Assembly (NCBI RefSeq): GCF_040054535.1
Contig: NC_090798.1
Location: forward strand, 1,864,501 to 1,928,500
Direction of reading: 5' to 3'
Source of the DNA: Antennarius striatus
Taxonomy: Eukaryota; Chordata; Actinopteri; Lophiiformes; Antennariidae
Length of the DNA stretch: 64,000 nt
Under the pieces are notes generated by a model, which saw only the letters and a list, made by a program, of their open reading frames with translations, had not been told where the DNA came from and ran no database searches. Every line of letters starts with the position of its first letter. The first letter of the stretch is position 1. This document shows, piece by piece, positions 1 to 14,021 of this stretch. The translations under genes and the position numbers were made by a program.

Positions 1-2
1 TT

Positions 3-1136
3 GTTGTGGGAAAAAAGTTAGAAACTTCTGCTAAAAGGAGAGAAAAATCTGTGAAATTCTCGTGTGTGGAAGAGCAGAATCAGAGGAGGAACCAAACTCA
101 AAAGCCTGACTCGGATGATCCCGACCGGGCCGATAAAGAGTAAGACACACGGGGGGATACGGTGGCAAAGCGTGACTAGAGTCCTGGAAAAAAAAGTATA
201 CTCTGCTAGAATAAATTGCATTGTTGCGTTTTTATTTAATCGTGTTTTGTATATTACATGTTGATAAATGAATGTTGATGGAAGGGCAGAAAAAAGATGT
301 TTTAATCCAGTGATCCCTGAAGTTACGTGTCAGAACCAGAGATTGAAAGACAAAACTTGTTCAGAATTATACCTCATTTAAATTTAATGTAAACTAGTTA
401 TGTGTGCATATTTTCATTTAGTAGCTGTTTTATTGTTCATGTTCCAATAAAAGATGATTTAGGAGTGTTTATTGGTTTTTGTCTGAGACGAGTCATTCTC
501 ACACTGGATTATTATCCTTGTAGAATCACATTTCAATGCTTCCTGTCAGAGTTTAGTTTTGAAATGTTCAGGGAGAAGCTGATTTGCAGTTTGGCAGCTC
601 CTGAATCTTAAGATTAAACTTTGCGTTTTCCGTTTGACAGAAATTATCCCACAATCCCGAGGGTAAACGGCTTTCCTTCACAACAGCGCAGCAGCACAGG
701 TGATTTACTAAAACAACTAAAAAGGGAATAAAGAAGTAAAATACCAGTTGAGAAGGAAAGAAAAGTCACTTTCACTGAGACATTCAATGTGTTTGTATAT
801 TTTCAGAAGCATTGGACCGTCCAGGACACGTCGAAGACTACGTTCCTGATTCTGAGGACGAGGCGACAAAGAACTTCAAATGCAGGGTATGTTCAAACTG
901 AGACATTAATACTTCTTTCTGATGCAATTTTAATTCAAAATGAAATGTAATCCCGACGTAACTACGTAGCATGCATGCAAGAATAACCCGTAAGCCTTCA
1001 TGCATCAGCAGCATTTCCTAACCACCTGTGTCTCCATCAGCTGTTCATGAGGCGCTATTTCAAGACCAAACACGGCACCTACGTCCCCACCCTGAGAGAG
1101 TTCTGGAGACCTGGGAAAACACGGCAGCATTTATGA
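3..1136 (+). CDS. tinf2: TERF1-interacting nuclear factor 2 (TIN2), 3' exons, 5' truncated
   Basis: TIN2 is the shelterin subunit that bridges TRF1, TRF2 and TPP1 at telomeres. Four coding segments are visible: 3-139 (open at the left edge), 641-699, 807-886 and 1041-1136, with consistent phase across all junctions. The C-terminus reads DSEDE, then YFKTKHGTYVPTLREFWRPG. It aligns with the human TIN2L-specific tail, which has DSDEE (a CK2 site) followed by YQKTKFDTLIPTLCEYLPP. Translation straight through the first donor at 140 gives DKE and a TAA at 141-143, so a short isoform is also encoded. A poly(A) signal for the long form is at 1141. The dhrs4 neighbourhood fits human 14q. Shelterin-binding domains lie left of the window. 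The name rests on the tail motifs and synteny; the exon structure itself is firm. Confidence 0.78.
210..215 (+). other. AATAAA signal candidate for the short tinf2 transcript
   Basis: An AATAAA lies about 70 bases past the read-through stop at 141-143, inside the intron of the long form. A second AATAAA is at 446-451. Either could end a short-isoform mRNA that keeps this intron. Confidence 0.45.
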
Positions 1137-1507
1137 TCCAAATAAAAAAGGAAGCACTTTGGTAACACCAGCCATTTTTTGCCAGACGGATGTTTTTTAT
1201 CATCATGGGAAATACATCCAAAAATGTTTCTAATAAATGTAAAAATACTAGTGTCTCATGTGATGTTTTTAATAAAAGATTTTATAACATAATAATCATA
1301 TTGTGTGAAATGAATTTGTCATTTGATATATTTTACATTCAACTCACTCTAAAAGATGCTCTTAGATTACTTCTAGCATCAAAATATTGATGCAAAATCT
1401 GGTCATAGCTGTGAAATGTTGAATCATTTTTAGTTATTCTCATGTGCAGCATTTTCTAGTCGTCTAGTCTTTTATGCTGAACTCAGGAAAAGCCTATTTT
1501 CAGAAGT
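1137..1507. other. tinf2-dhrs4 spacer
   Basis: This spacer separates the 3' ends of two convergent genes. From about 1235 it becomes homologous to the 3' flank of the other dhrs4 units (shared block aatactagtgtctcat), so the tandem unit starts close to the tinf2 poly(A) site. I see no gene in it. Confidence 0.6.
1141..1146 (+). other. Poly(A) signal of tinf2 long isoform
   Basis: AATAAA starts five bases after the tinf2 long-form stop codon, which implies a very short 3' UTR. Confidence 0.55.
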
Positions 1508-3227
1508 TCAGAGTCGACTGCTAAACCCTCCAGAGGCTACGATGGTCTCTCCGGTGATGTAGGAAGCCTCCTCAGAGCACAAGAAGGAGATCACACTTCC
1601 AATTTCTTCTGTCTCTCCAGCCCTGAACGGAAAACGTGACATGTTACCTAAATTACACCATAATTAAAACAAAACTGAGTCAGAGATGTACCTTTTAATG
1701 CTGAGCTGCTTACTGAACTCATCCATGAAGTCCTCATTTTCCCATAACTGAATACATTAATAAAACAAAATCTTCATAAAACAGGACATAAAAAACCCAC
1801 AGATTATAAATATAAGGTCGAGAACAGTTTTCTCACAGCAGAGCTGAAGCGGGTTCTGATGACTCCGGGGGCCACGCCGTTAACCCTTATGTTACTGGGA
1901 GCCAGCTCAGGGGCCAGCACCTTGGTCAGACCCAGCAGCGCTGACTTACTCACACAGTAGGGGCCCAGGCCCTGCAGAGGAAGGGATATTGACCAATTAT
2001 TTTATATTGCATTTTATATAAATGATTCATCGATTCATACATTTTAAATCTGTGATGGAGCCTCTGTTGACCAGGCTGTAATTAAAGAGATTTAAAACAA
2101 ATAAACATTGGAATAAATGGTTCAGTGCATAAAAAGAAAAGCTGGTAAACCTGCATCGGCTGATATCCACCAATAGAGGACACAAAGACAATATTTCCTC
2201 CTCTGAAGGATGAGATAGAGAGAAGTCATTTCATAATAATCATATAAACTCTGAACAGTTTAATAGTTTGTTACTGTTGTGTCATCACTGGCTACTCACC
2301 CCCTCTTCTCCATATGTGGCACGACCAGTTTAGCCATAAGGAAAGCAGCAGTGACATTGACAGACAGAATCTACGATGCATAACAGCAAAATGTTGTCAT
2401 TATTTAAAATGATCCTGTATTAAAATAAATGAAAGGAGGGAGAAAACAAACTCATTTGTGTAATTTATTATTTATGCATATGTGCTTTATATTTGAATGC
2501 TATTTTTCTTTGTTGTGTGTGCACCTTGTTCCAGATTTCTTCTGTGGAGTCCATCGTGTTTCCAAAAAAAGGGTTGACTGCTGCGTTGGACACCAGGATA
2601 TCGATTCCCCCACACTGGTCCAGGGTCTTTAACAAACACAGAACGAAATATGTGCATGTCGGCAAAAATCTGTAAACTATAAAACTGTCACTGCTAAAGG
2701 AAAAGAAATATTCACCAGCTGAACCAGTTTTTCTCGGTCTTCCTCCTTGCCCACGTTACAGGTGGTCCCGGTCACCCTGATGTTCTGGTTCTGCAGCAGA
2801 GCCACAGCTTTGTCCACGTTAGCTTGCTTCCGACTGCTCACCACCACATGGGCTCCTCTCTGTCCCAGAGCCTGAGCTGCAGCCAGACCGATTCTGAGGA
2901 GGCAAACAGCACAGATCCCTCTGAGGTCAGCCAAATTATTACAGGGGGGTTCTCCATGACAGATTTACTAAAAAGTTGTGCAATGAGGGAGACTAGAACT
3001 CAAAAAGAAATTGTTTTCTGACGTGGGCTTAAAACGGAAAGGTTTGAACTCTTCCTTTCTTTGTGTTCTTTGTATTTCAGAGCAGTACAGACAGTAAACG
3101 TGTGATTTAAATCTCACCCATCTGTGGAGGCGGTGACGACGGCCACCTTCCCAGCAAAGGTGCTTTGAGACATCCTCATTTGTCCAACAGGATTAGTCTG
3201 CAGACACCTCACCACACGCCTCCACAT
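1508..3227 (-). CDS. dhrs4: DHRS4-like NADP(H) dehydrogenase/reductase, copy A
   Basis: A classical SDR of the DHRS4 family, whose members are peroxisomal NADP(H)-dependent retinal and carbonyl reductases. Eight coding exons (minus strand): 3227-3118, 2893-2716, 2626-2525, 2370-2300, 2202-2151, 1971-1837, 1747-1692 and 1622-1508. All phases agree and give 272 aa (human 278). Cofactor motif TASTDGIG is at residues 32-39 and SNAAV lies in exon 3. The catalytic tetrad reads N135, S163, Y176, K180. The C-terminus is SRL, the same peroxisomal PTS1 signal as human DHRS4. The start was chosen at MWRR, just inside the first coding exon and matched in the other copies. This is the copy nearest tinf2 and the most canonical of the five. 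Numbering of copies is mine. Confidence 0.88.
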
Positions 3228-3230
3228 CAC

Positions 3231-4803
3231 CTGGAAAAAAAGACAGGAGGGTCATTCCAGAATTGAAGGACATTTGGGCTTCCAAATTATTGAAAAATAA
3301 ACCTTCACTTTTGTGATTTTCTGCTACATATTCATCAAAAACAGGTAAGAAACTATCAAAGACTTGATTAGCTGAGCTTATAGATCAATGGTACAATTTT
3401 TATTACATGACTTATTTGATGCAACCCTGTTACCAACACTGAGCAACCTCAAAAAAGTATATTGTTGATTTCTGAAATATAATTTCTTTTCCATTATGTA
3501 AATAAAGTAACATTCTCTTTGAATAACTATTTGATTTATAGTAATAAATAATACTAATTTCAGGATTTACTGTACAATATTTAATCAAACACATTTTTAT
3601 GTGATTGAAGAAATTCTTTAAAGGAGAATGGATCAAACAAACCCTTTTGAGCTGAGAAAGTAATGTAGGATTATTTTCAATTAAACTGATATGGCTACAT
3701 TAATTTGGTCGCAGATCATCATAGTTCCTATTGCATTCTTTTTGATTTTTGTTTTTATTTTCATTATTTTATTATTATTTTATTATTATTTTTATTTTAT
3801 TTTATTAATAATTTTTGGTATGACATTTTAAAACTATTTTCAAAGCATTCTTTGTCCTAGTTTTTTAGTTGGAGTTGCTCTCAGGACAATTAAATCTACT
3901 CAGAAACTGCATGTTTGAGTATTTTGTACGTGGATTATTTAAAATCTGATGACTGGGACGTAAAATGTCTTCCGATTCCGAATGTTTTCATGAAAACACT
4001 TGTGAACTGGGACACAGGTCATGTGGATGCATATGGTTACAACCTGAACGCTGAGACATGAGTTTAAGTAACAAAAAGTTTTAATAATCCCATAACAATC
4101 AATAATCGATTAGTAACAACTATAATCATTATCGATTTAATCGGGACTAAGAATTGCAAATAAAGAAGTGATGCAGTTCGATCTTACCTCACAGACACAC
4201 CGAACATGAAGATCTTCAGGAGAAAAAAAATTAAACAACCTTGATCTTTGGATCCGGCGGAGGAATCTGTGAAATTATTTTGAAAGCGGAACTTCCGGGT
4301 GGAAGTTGAACTTTCAAAATAAAAGCGGTCAAAACAATTCGCTGTTCATTCATTTATTATTTTACCTCCAAGTCTGCCATAATTGTAATACAATCAATTT
4401 AAATGTGTAGTATTTACTTTACTGACCGATAATAGTCAAGCATGGAAGGAAGAAGTGATTTAATTTAATAAAGTTAAAAGGATTTCTTTTTTTAACAAGC
4501 TTTGAAACGTTTCAGGGGATGTTTTTAATGAATACGAAATACTAGTGTCTCATATAATACTTTTAATTAAAGATGTAATTACATTACAATCATATTGTGT
4601 GAGATTCATGCATGCAGAATATTTAAGATGAATCTGGTCATTACTGTGAAATGTTGAATATGTTTTAGTTATAATTCCCATACAAACCGTGATTCTACTG
4701 CGTCTTTACTATGGTTGTGTTGCTCCTACATATCAGACAGAACTGGAGCTGATCGGAATACAATCTTGAATACTGGATTTAGGAAAATCTAATTTTCAGA
4801 GGT
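3231..4803. other. Copy A 5' UTR intron, promoter and A-B spacer
   Basis: Positions 3231-4187 are the A+T-rich intron between the 5' UTR exon and coding exon 1 of copy A. From about 4340 to 4803 lies the spacer to copy B, including the unit-boundary block near 4535. There is no LINE insertion here, unlike the B-C and C-D spacers. I see no gene. Confidence 0.55.
4188..4330 (-). promoter_or_regulatory. Copy A promoter and 5' UTR exon
   Basis: A splice donor (AG|GTAAG, minus strand) ends at 4188 and would join the acceptor at 3230. Upstream at 4311-4326 is the block GCTTTTATTTTGAAAG (minus sense), found in all five copies at the same relative place. It includes a TATA-like AT run. The transcription start is not known. 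Confidence 0.5.
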
Positions 4804-7088
<2,285 letters not shown>

Positions 7089-7390
7089 CACCTGGAAACC
7101 ATGGCAGGAATGTTTTCATGAAGACACTTGTCAACTGGGACAGAGGTCATGTCGGTGTACGCGTCTACGAGCTGAATGCTGAGATATGAGTCCAAGCAGA
7201 TTAGGTGACAAAAGTTTTATGAATCCCTGAACAATCAAGAGTCGATTAGTGAAGAAGACAATCATCATCAACTTGATTTAGTGTAAAAAAACTGACAACC
7301 AAATTCAAGTTTATTCTAATGCATTGAGCGTTAATGTACACATCATGAATGCCAACTTGCCCTTAGTGATGTGATGCAGTGCGATCTTAC

Positions 7391-7526
7391 CTCTGAGCTT
7401 TAGGCACCTCTTAACCCGAAGTCCTACAGACGTGAAATGTGAGCAGCCTCGATCTTCGATTTGGACGGTGGAATCAGGTTTTTGTTTTTTTTTATTTGCT
7501 GGAAATTTTGCTTTCAAAATAAAAGC
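7391..7526 (-). promoter_or_regulatory. Copy B promoter and 5' UTR exon
   Basis: The donor AG|GTAAG (minus) ends at 7391. The conserved block GCTTTTATTTTGAAAG lies at 7511-7526. The exon contains GGTGCCTAAAGCTCAG just before its donor. Confidence 0.5.
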
Positions 7527-7739
7527 AGCCAAAGCAATTTGCAGTTCATTTATTTATTTTTACGACCAAATCCACCAGGATAGTAATTCGATTAATTTAA
7601 ATGTGTAGTATTTACTTTACCGACCGATAATAGTCAAGCTGTTTCCTAAAGGAAGAGTTTATTACACTATAAAACAAGCTAAATGATGTTTTCCTAAATA
7701 CACCACCCCAAAGTGGGTCAGTGTCAGACAAACAATTTA

Positions 7740-8486
7740 ATCTACCCATCCATCTGAGCTTTAGGCACCTCCATCCATCCATCTTCATCTGCTTATCAGA
7801 TACCAGGTCCCCAGCCTCCTCCAGCTCTTCCAGAGGGATCTCAAGGTGTTCCTTGGTGCCATGCACACTTATGGAAATCCCTGTGCTTTAACAGGGTGTT
7901 CATTATGGAAAAAACTGTGACTAGCACACAACTCCAACAAAACAACACTCGTGTTCAGATCGGCCTGGCCGTTCATCGCAATCACCCCTTTCCAGGTCTC
8001 ACTGTCATTACCCATGTGAGTGCTGAAGTCCCCAAGAACGACAATGGAGTCCCCAGTCGGAGCACAATGTAGGACCCCTCCCAGGGACTCCAAGAAGTCC
8101 GTGTGTTTGGCCGTAGGCTTAAACAACAGTTACACAACTGTCCCAAACCTGACGGTACTGGGACACAACCCCTTCATTCACAGGGGTAAACTAACATATG
8201 GTGGCTGAGCTGTGGGGCAATAAGCAAGCCCATAGCAGCTTGCCTGCTCTCACCTTGGGTAACAACAGAAAAGTGAAGAGTTCAGCCCCTTCCGAGCGTT
8301 TGAGTTCCAGAGTCCAAGCTATGGGAGTACGTGAGTCCGACTATATCTAGTTCATACCTCTCAACCTCGGGCTCCTTTCCCCCCTGCGAGGTGACATTCC
8401 ATGTCCCAAGAGCCAGACTCTCTCAGGGGACTGTTATCGAGCCCCATGCTGTCGACTGCCACCCAATCCACATTGTACCAGTCCCC
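7740..8486 (-). mobile_element. Internally deleted teleost LINE fragment (endonuclease region plus 3' tail)
   Basis: On the minus strand, 8126-7869 encodes part of a LINE endonuclease: [19 protein letters not shown], then [10 protein letters not shown]. It joins directly to the 3' end typical of fish LINEs (LEIPLEELEEAG), followed by a GATGGATGG tail near 7770-7785. Reverse transcriptase is absent, so most of the body is deleted. Sequence at 8320-8486 matches the 5' part of such elements. I read the family as Rex1/Rex3 or RTE-like but cannot tell which. It is not functional. Confidence 0.72.
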
Positions 8487-8818
8487 TACAATTATAAAAT
8501 ACTACCGTCTCATATAATACTTTTAATAAGAGTTTATTCCATAGCTATCATATTGTGAGAGATTCCTTTGTCATTTGATGCATTTTACATTCAAGTCACT
8601 CTTAAAGATGCTCTCAAATTTCTTCTGGTTTACAAATATTTATGGTGAATCTGGTCATAACTGTGAAATGTTGAAAATGTTTTAGTTTTAATTCCCATAT
8701 GAAGCATCTTCTAGTCCATCTTTACTATGGATGTGTTGAACCAGCACCTCAGACAGAACTGGAGCTGATCAGAGTACGATCTTGATACTGGACTCAGGAA
8801 AAGCCAATTTTCAGAGGT

Positions 8819-10110
8819 TCAGAGTCGGCAGTTAAACCCTCCAGAGGCTTCGATGGTCTCTCCGGTGATGAAGGAAGCCTCCTCCGAGCACAAGAAGGAG
8901 ATCACACTTCCAATTTCTTCTGTCTCTCCAGCCCTGGTGAGAAAACGTGAAAAATGTTACCTAAAATACACCACATTCAAGACAAAACTGTCAGTCAGAG
9001 ATGTACGGTACCTTTTAATGCTGAGCCGCTTTTTGAAGCCATTCATGAAGTCTTCATTTTCCCACAACTGAGTAAATTAATTTTTTTTAAAAATCATGAA
9101 ATGGGACATAAAATAACAACCACATATTATAAATAGAGGGTTTGCAAGAACTTTCTCCTCACAGGGGAGCTGAATTGGGTTCTGATGACTCCTGGGGCCA
9201 CGCCGTTAACCCTTATGTTACTGGGAGCCAGCTCAGGGGCCAGCACCTTGGTCAGACCCAGCAGCGCTGACTTACTCACACAGTAGGGACCCAGGCCCTG
9301 CAGAGGTGGGGGTATAAGCATGGACATTGACTAATTATTTTCTAATGCATTTATTATTTACATGATGCCTAAACCATCTATTAATAATAATTAATACTGA
9401 TGTTAAACCACCTTCTATCTGAATGACCTTTTAGTCATATTTAACACTAAAAACCCTCAAACAAATTATCAAATATTATTAACTTCTTTTCATTTACACA
9501 AATTATCTATAAAAATGAGGCTGTAATTTAAGAGAAAGAAAACAAATACACATGGACAGTGGACAGTGCATAAAAATGAAATATAACACCCTTCTAATGC
9601 TCTCACTAACCCGTATCGGCTGGTATCCAGTAATGGAGGACACAAACACGATGCTTCCTCCTCTGAATGATGGGACAGAGAAGTCATTTGTAATCATATA
9701 TACTCTGAACAGTTTAATAGTTTATTACTGAGTCCTTCTTCCCACACGCTGAAATCTTCACTGGCTACTCACCCCCTCTTCACCATATGTGGCACGACCA
9801 GTTTAGTCATGAGGAAACCAGATGTCACATTTGTAGACAGAGTCTACAAAGCATATCAGCAAAATGTAGTCATTATTTAAAATGATACTGTCATAAAGGA
9901 CCAATATTATACTCCTTAATTAATTGGCACAGCTGCCAGATATCCGACTACGTTACATTTGAAATATTTTGCCCCAAACTGATCCATAGTCCTCAATGTC
10001 TATGAAAAATGGCTGAACTGAACTCTTTTGACATTTGCTTTATATGTGAATTCTAATGAATGAATTAATGTTTTTTTAAAATCCTTTGTTCGTTTTGTTA
10101 TGTTTCTTTG

Positions 10111-10200
<90 letters not shown>

Positions 10201-10911
10201 ACCTCGTCCCACATTTCCTCTGTGGTGTCCATCGTGTTTCCAAAGAAAACGTTGACGGCCACGTTGGACACCAGGATATCGATTCCCCCACACTGGTCCA
10301 GGGTCTTTATCAAACACAAAATGAAATACGTGAGTGTAGACAAAACATCTGAAAACCATAAAACTGTCACTGCTAAAGGAAAAGAAATATTCACCAGCTG
10401 AACCAGTTTTTCTCGGTCTTCCCCTTTACCCACGTTACAGGTGGTCCCGGTCACCCTGATGTTCTGGTTCTGCAGCAGAGCCACAGCTTTGTCCACATTA
10501 GCTTGGCTCCGACTGCTCACCACCACATGGGCTCCTCTCTGTCCCAGAGCCTGAGCTGCAGCCAGACCGATTCTGAGGAGGCAAACAGCACAGATCCCTC
10601 TGAGGTCAGCCAAATTATTACAGGGGAGTTCACCATGACAGATTGACTCAGAAGAGGAAGTTGTGCAACAGAGAGACGGGAACTCAAAAAGAAATTGTTT
10701 TCTGACGTGGACTTCACAGGGAAAGGTTTGAACTCTTCCTTTCTTCGTGTTCTTTGTATTTCAGAGCAGTAGAGACGGTAAACGTGTGATTTAAATCTCA
10801 CCCATCTGTGGAGCCGGTGACGACGGCCACCTTCCCAGAAAAGGTGCTTTGAGACATCCTCATCTGTCCAAGAGGATTGGTCCACAGACTCCTCACGACA
10901 CGGTTCCACAT
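8819..10911 (-). CDS. DHRS4-like SDR, copy C
   Basis: Third tandem paralogue. Exons (minus strand): 10911-10802, 10572-10395, 10304-10203, 9843-9773, 9662-9611, 9297-9163, 9067-9012 and 8933-8819, giving 272 aa with consistent phase. The cofactor loop is TGSTDGIG. The usual SNAAV is SNVAV here, next to NVFFG. Catalytic N, S, Y, K are kept (YCVSK in exon 6). The C-terminus is CRL, still a legal PTS1. Intron 1 resembles copies A and E, not B and D. Exons 2-8 encode the same protein as copy D. Confidence 0.85.
10112..10199. repeat. (GT)n microsatellite in copy C intron 3
   Basis: A pure GT run of about 88 bp, placed against the exon 3 donor as in copies B and D. Confidence 0.98.
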
Positions 10912-11213
10912 CACCTGGAAACCATGGCAGGAATGTTTTCATGAAGACACTTGTCGACTGGGACAGAGGTCATGTCGGTGTACGTGTCTACGAGCTGAAT
11001 GCTGAGATATGAGTCCAAGCAGATTAGGTGACAAAAGTTTTATGAATCCCTGAACAATCAAGAGTCGATTAGTGAAGAAGACAATCATCATCGACTTGAT
11101 TTAGTGTAAAAAAACTGACAACCAAATTCAAGTTTATTCTAATGCATTGAGCGTTAATGTACACATCATGAATGCCAACTTGCCCTTAGTGATGTGATGC
11201 AGTGTGATCTTAC

Positions 11214-11349
11214 CTCTGAGCTTTAGGCACCTCTTAACCCGAAGTCCTACAGACGTGAAATGTGAGCAGCCTCGATCTTCGATTTGGACGGTGGAATCAG
11301 GTTTTTGTTTTTTTTTATTTGCTGGAAATTTTGCTTTCAAAATAAAAGC
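11214..11349 (-). promoter_or_regulatory. Copy C promoter and 5' UTR exon
   Basis: Donor AG|GTAAG (minus) ends at 11214. The shared block GCTTTTATTTTGAAAG is at 11334-11349. The region is almost identical to that of copy B. Confidence 0.5.
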
Positions 11350-11562
11350 AGCCAAAGCAATTTGCAGTTAATTTATTTATTTTTACGACCAAATCCACCA
11401 GGATAGTAATTCGATTAATTTAAATGTGTAGTATTTACTTTACCGACCGATAATAGTCAAGCTGTTTCCTAAAGGAAGAGTTTATTACACTATAAAACAA
11501 GCTAAATGATGTTTTCCTAAATACACCACCCCAAAGTGGGTCAGTGTCACACAAACAATTTA

Positions 11563-12309
11563 ATCTATCCATCCATCTGAGCTTTAGGCACCTCCATCCA
11601 TCCATCTTCATCTGCTTATCAGATACCAGGTCCCCAGCCTCCTCCAGCTCTTCCAGAGGGATCTCAAGGTGTTCCTTGGTGCCATGCACACTTATGGAAA
11701 TCCCTGTGCTTTAACAGGGTGTTCATTATGGAAAAAACTGTGACTAGCACACAATTCCAACAAAACACCACTCGTGTTCAGATCGGCCTGGCCGTTCATC
11801 GCAATCACCCCTTTCCAGGTCTCACTGTCATTACCCATGTGAGTGTTGAAGTCCCCAAGAACGACAATGGAGTCCCCAGTCGGAGCACAATGTAGGACCC
11901 CTCCCAGGGACTCCAAGAAGTCCGTGTGTTTGGCCGTAGGCTTAAACAACAGTTACACACCTGTCCCAAACCTGACGGCGCTGGGACACAACCCCTTCAT
12001 TCACAGGGGTAAACTAACATATGGTGGCTGAGCTGTGGGGCAATAAGCAAGCCCATAGCAGCTTGCCTGCTCTCACCTTGGGTAACAACAGAAAAGTGAA
12101 GAGTTCAGCCCCTTCCGAGCGTTTGAGTTCCAGAGTCCAAGCTATGGGAGTACGTGAGTCCGACTATATCTAGTTCATACCTCTCAACCTCGGGCTCCTT
12201 TCCCCCCTGCGAGGTGACATTCCATGTCCCAAGAGCCAGACTCTCTCAGGGGACTGTTATCGAGCCCCATGCTGTCGACTGCCACCCAATCCACATTGTA
12301 CCAGTCCCC
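11563..12309 (-). mobile_element. Second copy of the deleted LINE fragment
   Basis: The same composite as at 7740-8486, carried along by the tandem duplication and not a new insertion (identical internal deletion point). The endonuclease remnant at 11949-11692 has the usual GDFNTH where the other copy has GDFSTH. Confidence 0.72.
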
Positions 12310-12641
12310 TACAATTATAAAATACTACCGTCTCATATAATACTTTTAATAAGAGTTTATTCCATAGCTATCATATTGTGAGAGATTCCTTTGTCATTTG
12401 ATGCATTTTACATTCAAGTCACTCTTAAAGATGCTCTCAAATTTCTTCTGGTTTACAAATATTTATGGTGAATCTGGTCATAACTGTGAAATGTTGAATA
12501 TGTTTTATTTGTAATTCCCATATGAAGCATCTTCTAGTCCATCTTTACTATGGATGTGTTGAACCAGCACCTCAGACAGAACTGGAGCTGATCAGAGTAC
12601 GATCTTGATACTGGACTCAGGAAAAGCCAATTTTCAGAGGT

Positions 12642-13933
12642 TCAGAGTCGGCAGTTAAACCCTCCAGAGGCTTCGATGGTCTCTCCGGTGATGAAGGAAG
12701 CCTCCTCCGAGCACAAGAAGGAGATCACACTTCCAATTTCTTCTGTCTCTCCAGCCCTGGTGAGAAAACGTGAAAAATGTTACCTAAAATACACCACATT
12801 CAAGACAAAACTGTCAGTCAGAGATGTACGGTACCTTTTAATGCTGAGCCGCTTTTTGAAGCCATTCATGAAGTCTTCATTTTCCCACAACTGAGTAAAT
12901 TAATTTTTTAAAAAAATCATGAAATGGGACATAAAATAACAACCACATATTATAAATAGAGGGTTTGCAAGAACTTTCTCCTCACAGGGGAGCTGAATTG
13001 GGTTCTGATGACTCCTGGGGCCACGCCGTTAACCCTTATGTTACTGGGAGCCAGCTCAGGGGCCAGCACCTTGGTCAGACCCAGCAGCGCTGACTTACTC
13101 ACACAGTAGGGACCCAGGCCCTGCAGAGGTGGGGGTATAAGCATGGACATTGACTAATTATTTTCTAATGCATTTATTATTTACATGATGCCTAAACCAT
13201 CTATTAATAATAATTAATACTGATGTTAAACCACCTTCTATCTGAATGACCTTTTAGTCATATTTAACACTAAAAACCCTCAAACAAATTATCAAATATT
13301 ATTAACTTCTTTTCATTTACACAAATTATCTATAAAAATGAGGCTGTAATTTAAGAGAAAGAAAACAAATACACATGGACAGTGGACAGTGCATAAAAAT
13401 GAAATATAACACCCTTCTAATGCTCTCACTAACCCGTATCGGCTGGTATCCAGTAATGGAGGACACAAACACGATGCTTCCTCCTCTGAATGATGGGACA
13501 GAGAAGTCATTTGTAATCATATATACTCTGAACAGTTTAATAGTTTATTACTGAGTCCTTCTTCCCACACGCTGAAATCTTCACTGGCTACTCACCCCCT
13601 CTTCACCATATGTGGCACGACCAGTTTAGTCATGAGGAAACCAGATGTCACATTTGTAGACAGAGTCTACAAAGCATATCAGCAAAATGTAGTCATTATT
13701 TAAAATGATACTGTCATAAAGGACCAATATTATACTCCTTAATTAATTGGCACAGCTGCCAGATATCCGACTACGTTACATTTGAAATATTTTGCCCCAA
13801 ACTGATCCATAGTCCTCAATGTCTATGAAAAATGGCTGAACTGAACTCTTTTGACATTTGCTTTATATGTGAATTCTAATGAATGAATTAATGTTTTTTT
13901 AAAATCCTTTGTTCGTTTTGTTATGTTTCTTTG

Positions 13934-14021
<88 letters not shown>

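Larger units (their letters stand above)
7089..8818. other. Copy B upstream region and B-C spacer
   Basis: Holds the copy B 5' intron and promoter (7089-7600), the deleted LINE (about 7740-8486) and the 3' flank of copy C (about 8487-8818). It matches 10912-12641 at a constant offset of 3,823 bp with only about a dozen differences noticed. Confidence 0.7.
10912..12641. other. Copy C upstream region and C-D spacer
   Basis: Second member of the 3,823-bp duplication: copy C 5' intron and promoter, the LINE fossil, then the 3' flank of copy D. I see no additional gene. Confidence 0.7.

Noticed and set aside
7612-8126. Two minus-strand ORFs that might be host genes
   Set aside because: They show LINE endonuclease and 3'-end signatures and recur with the tandem unit, so they are a transposon fossil.
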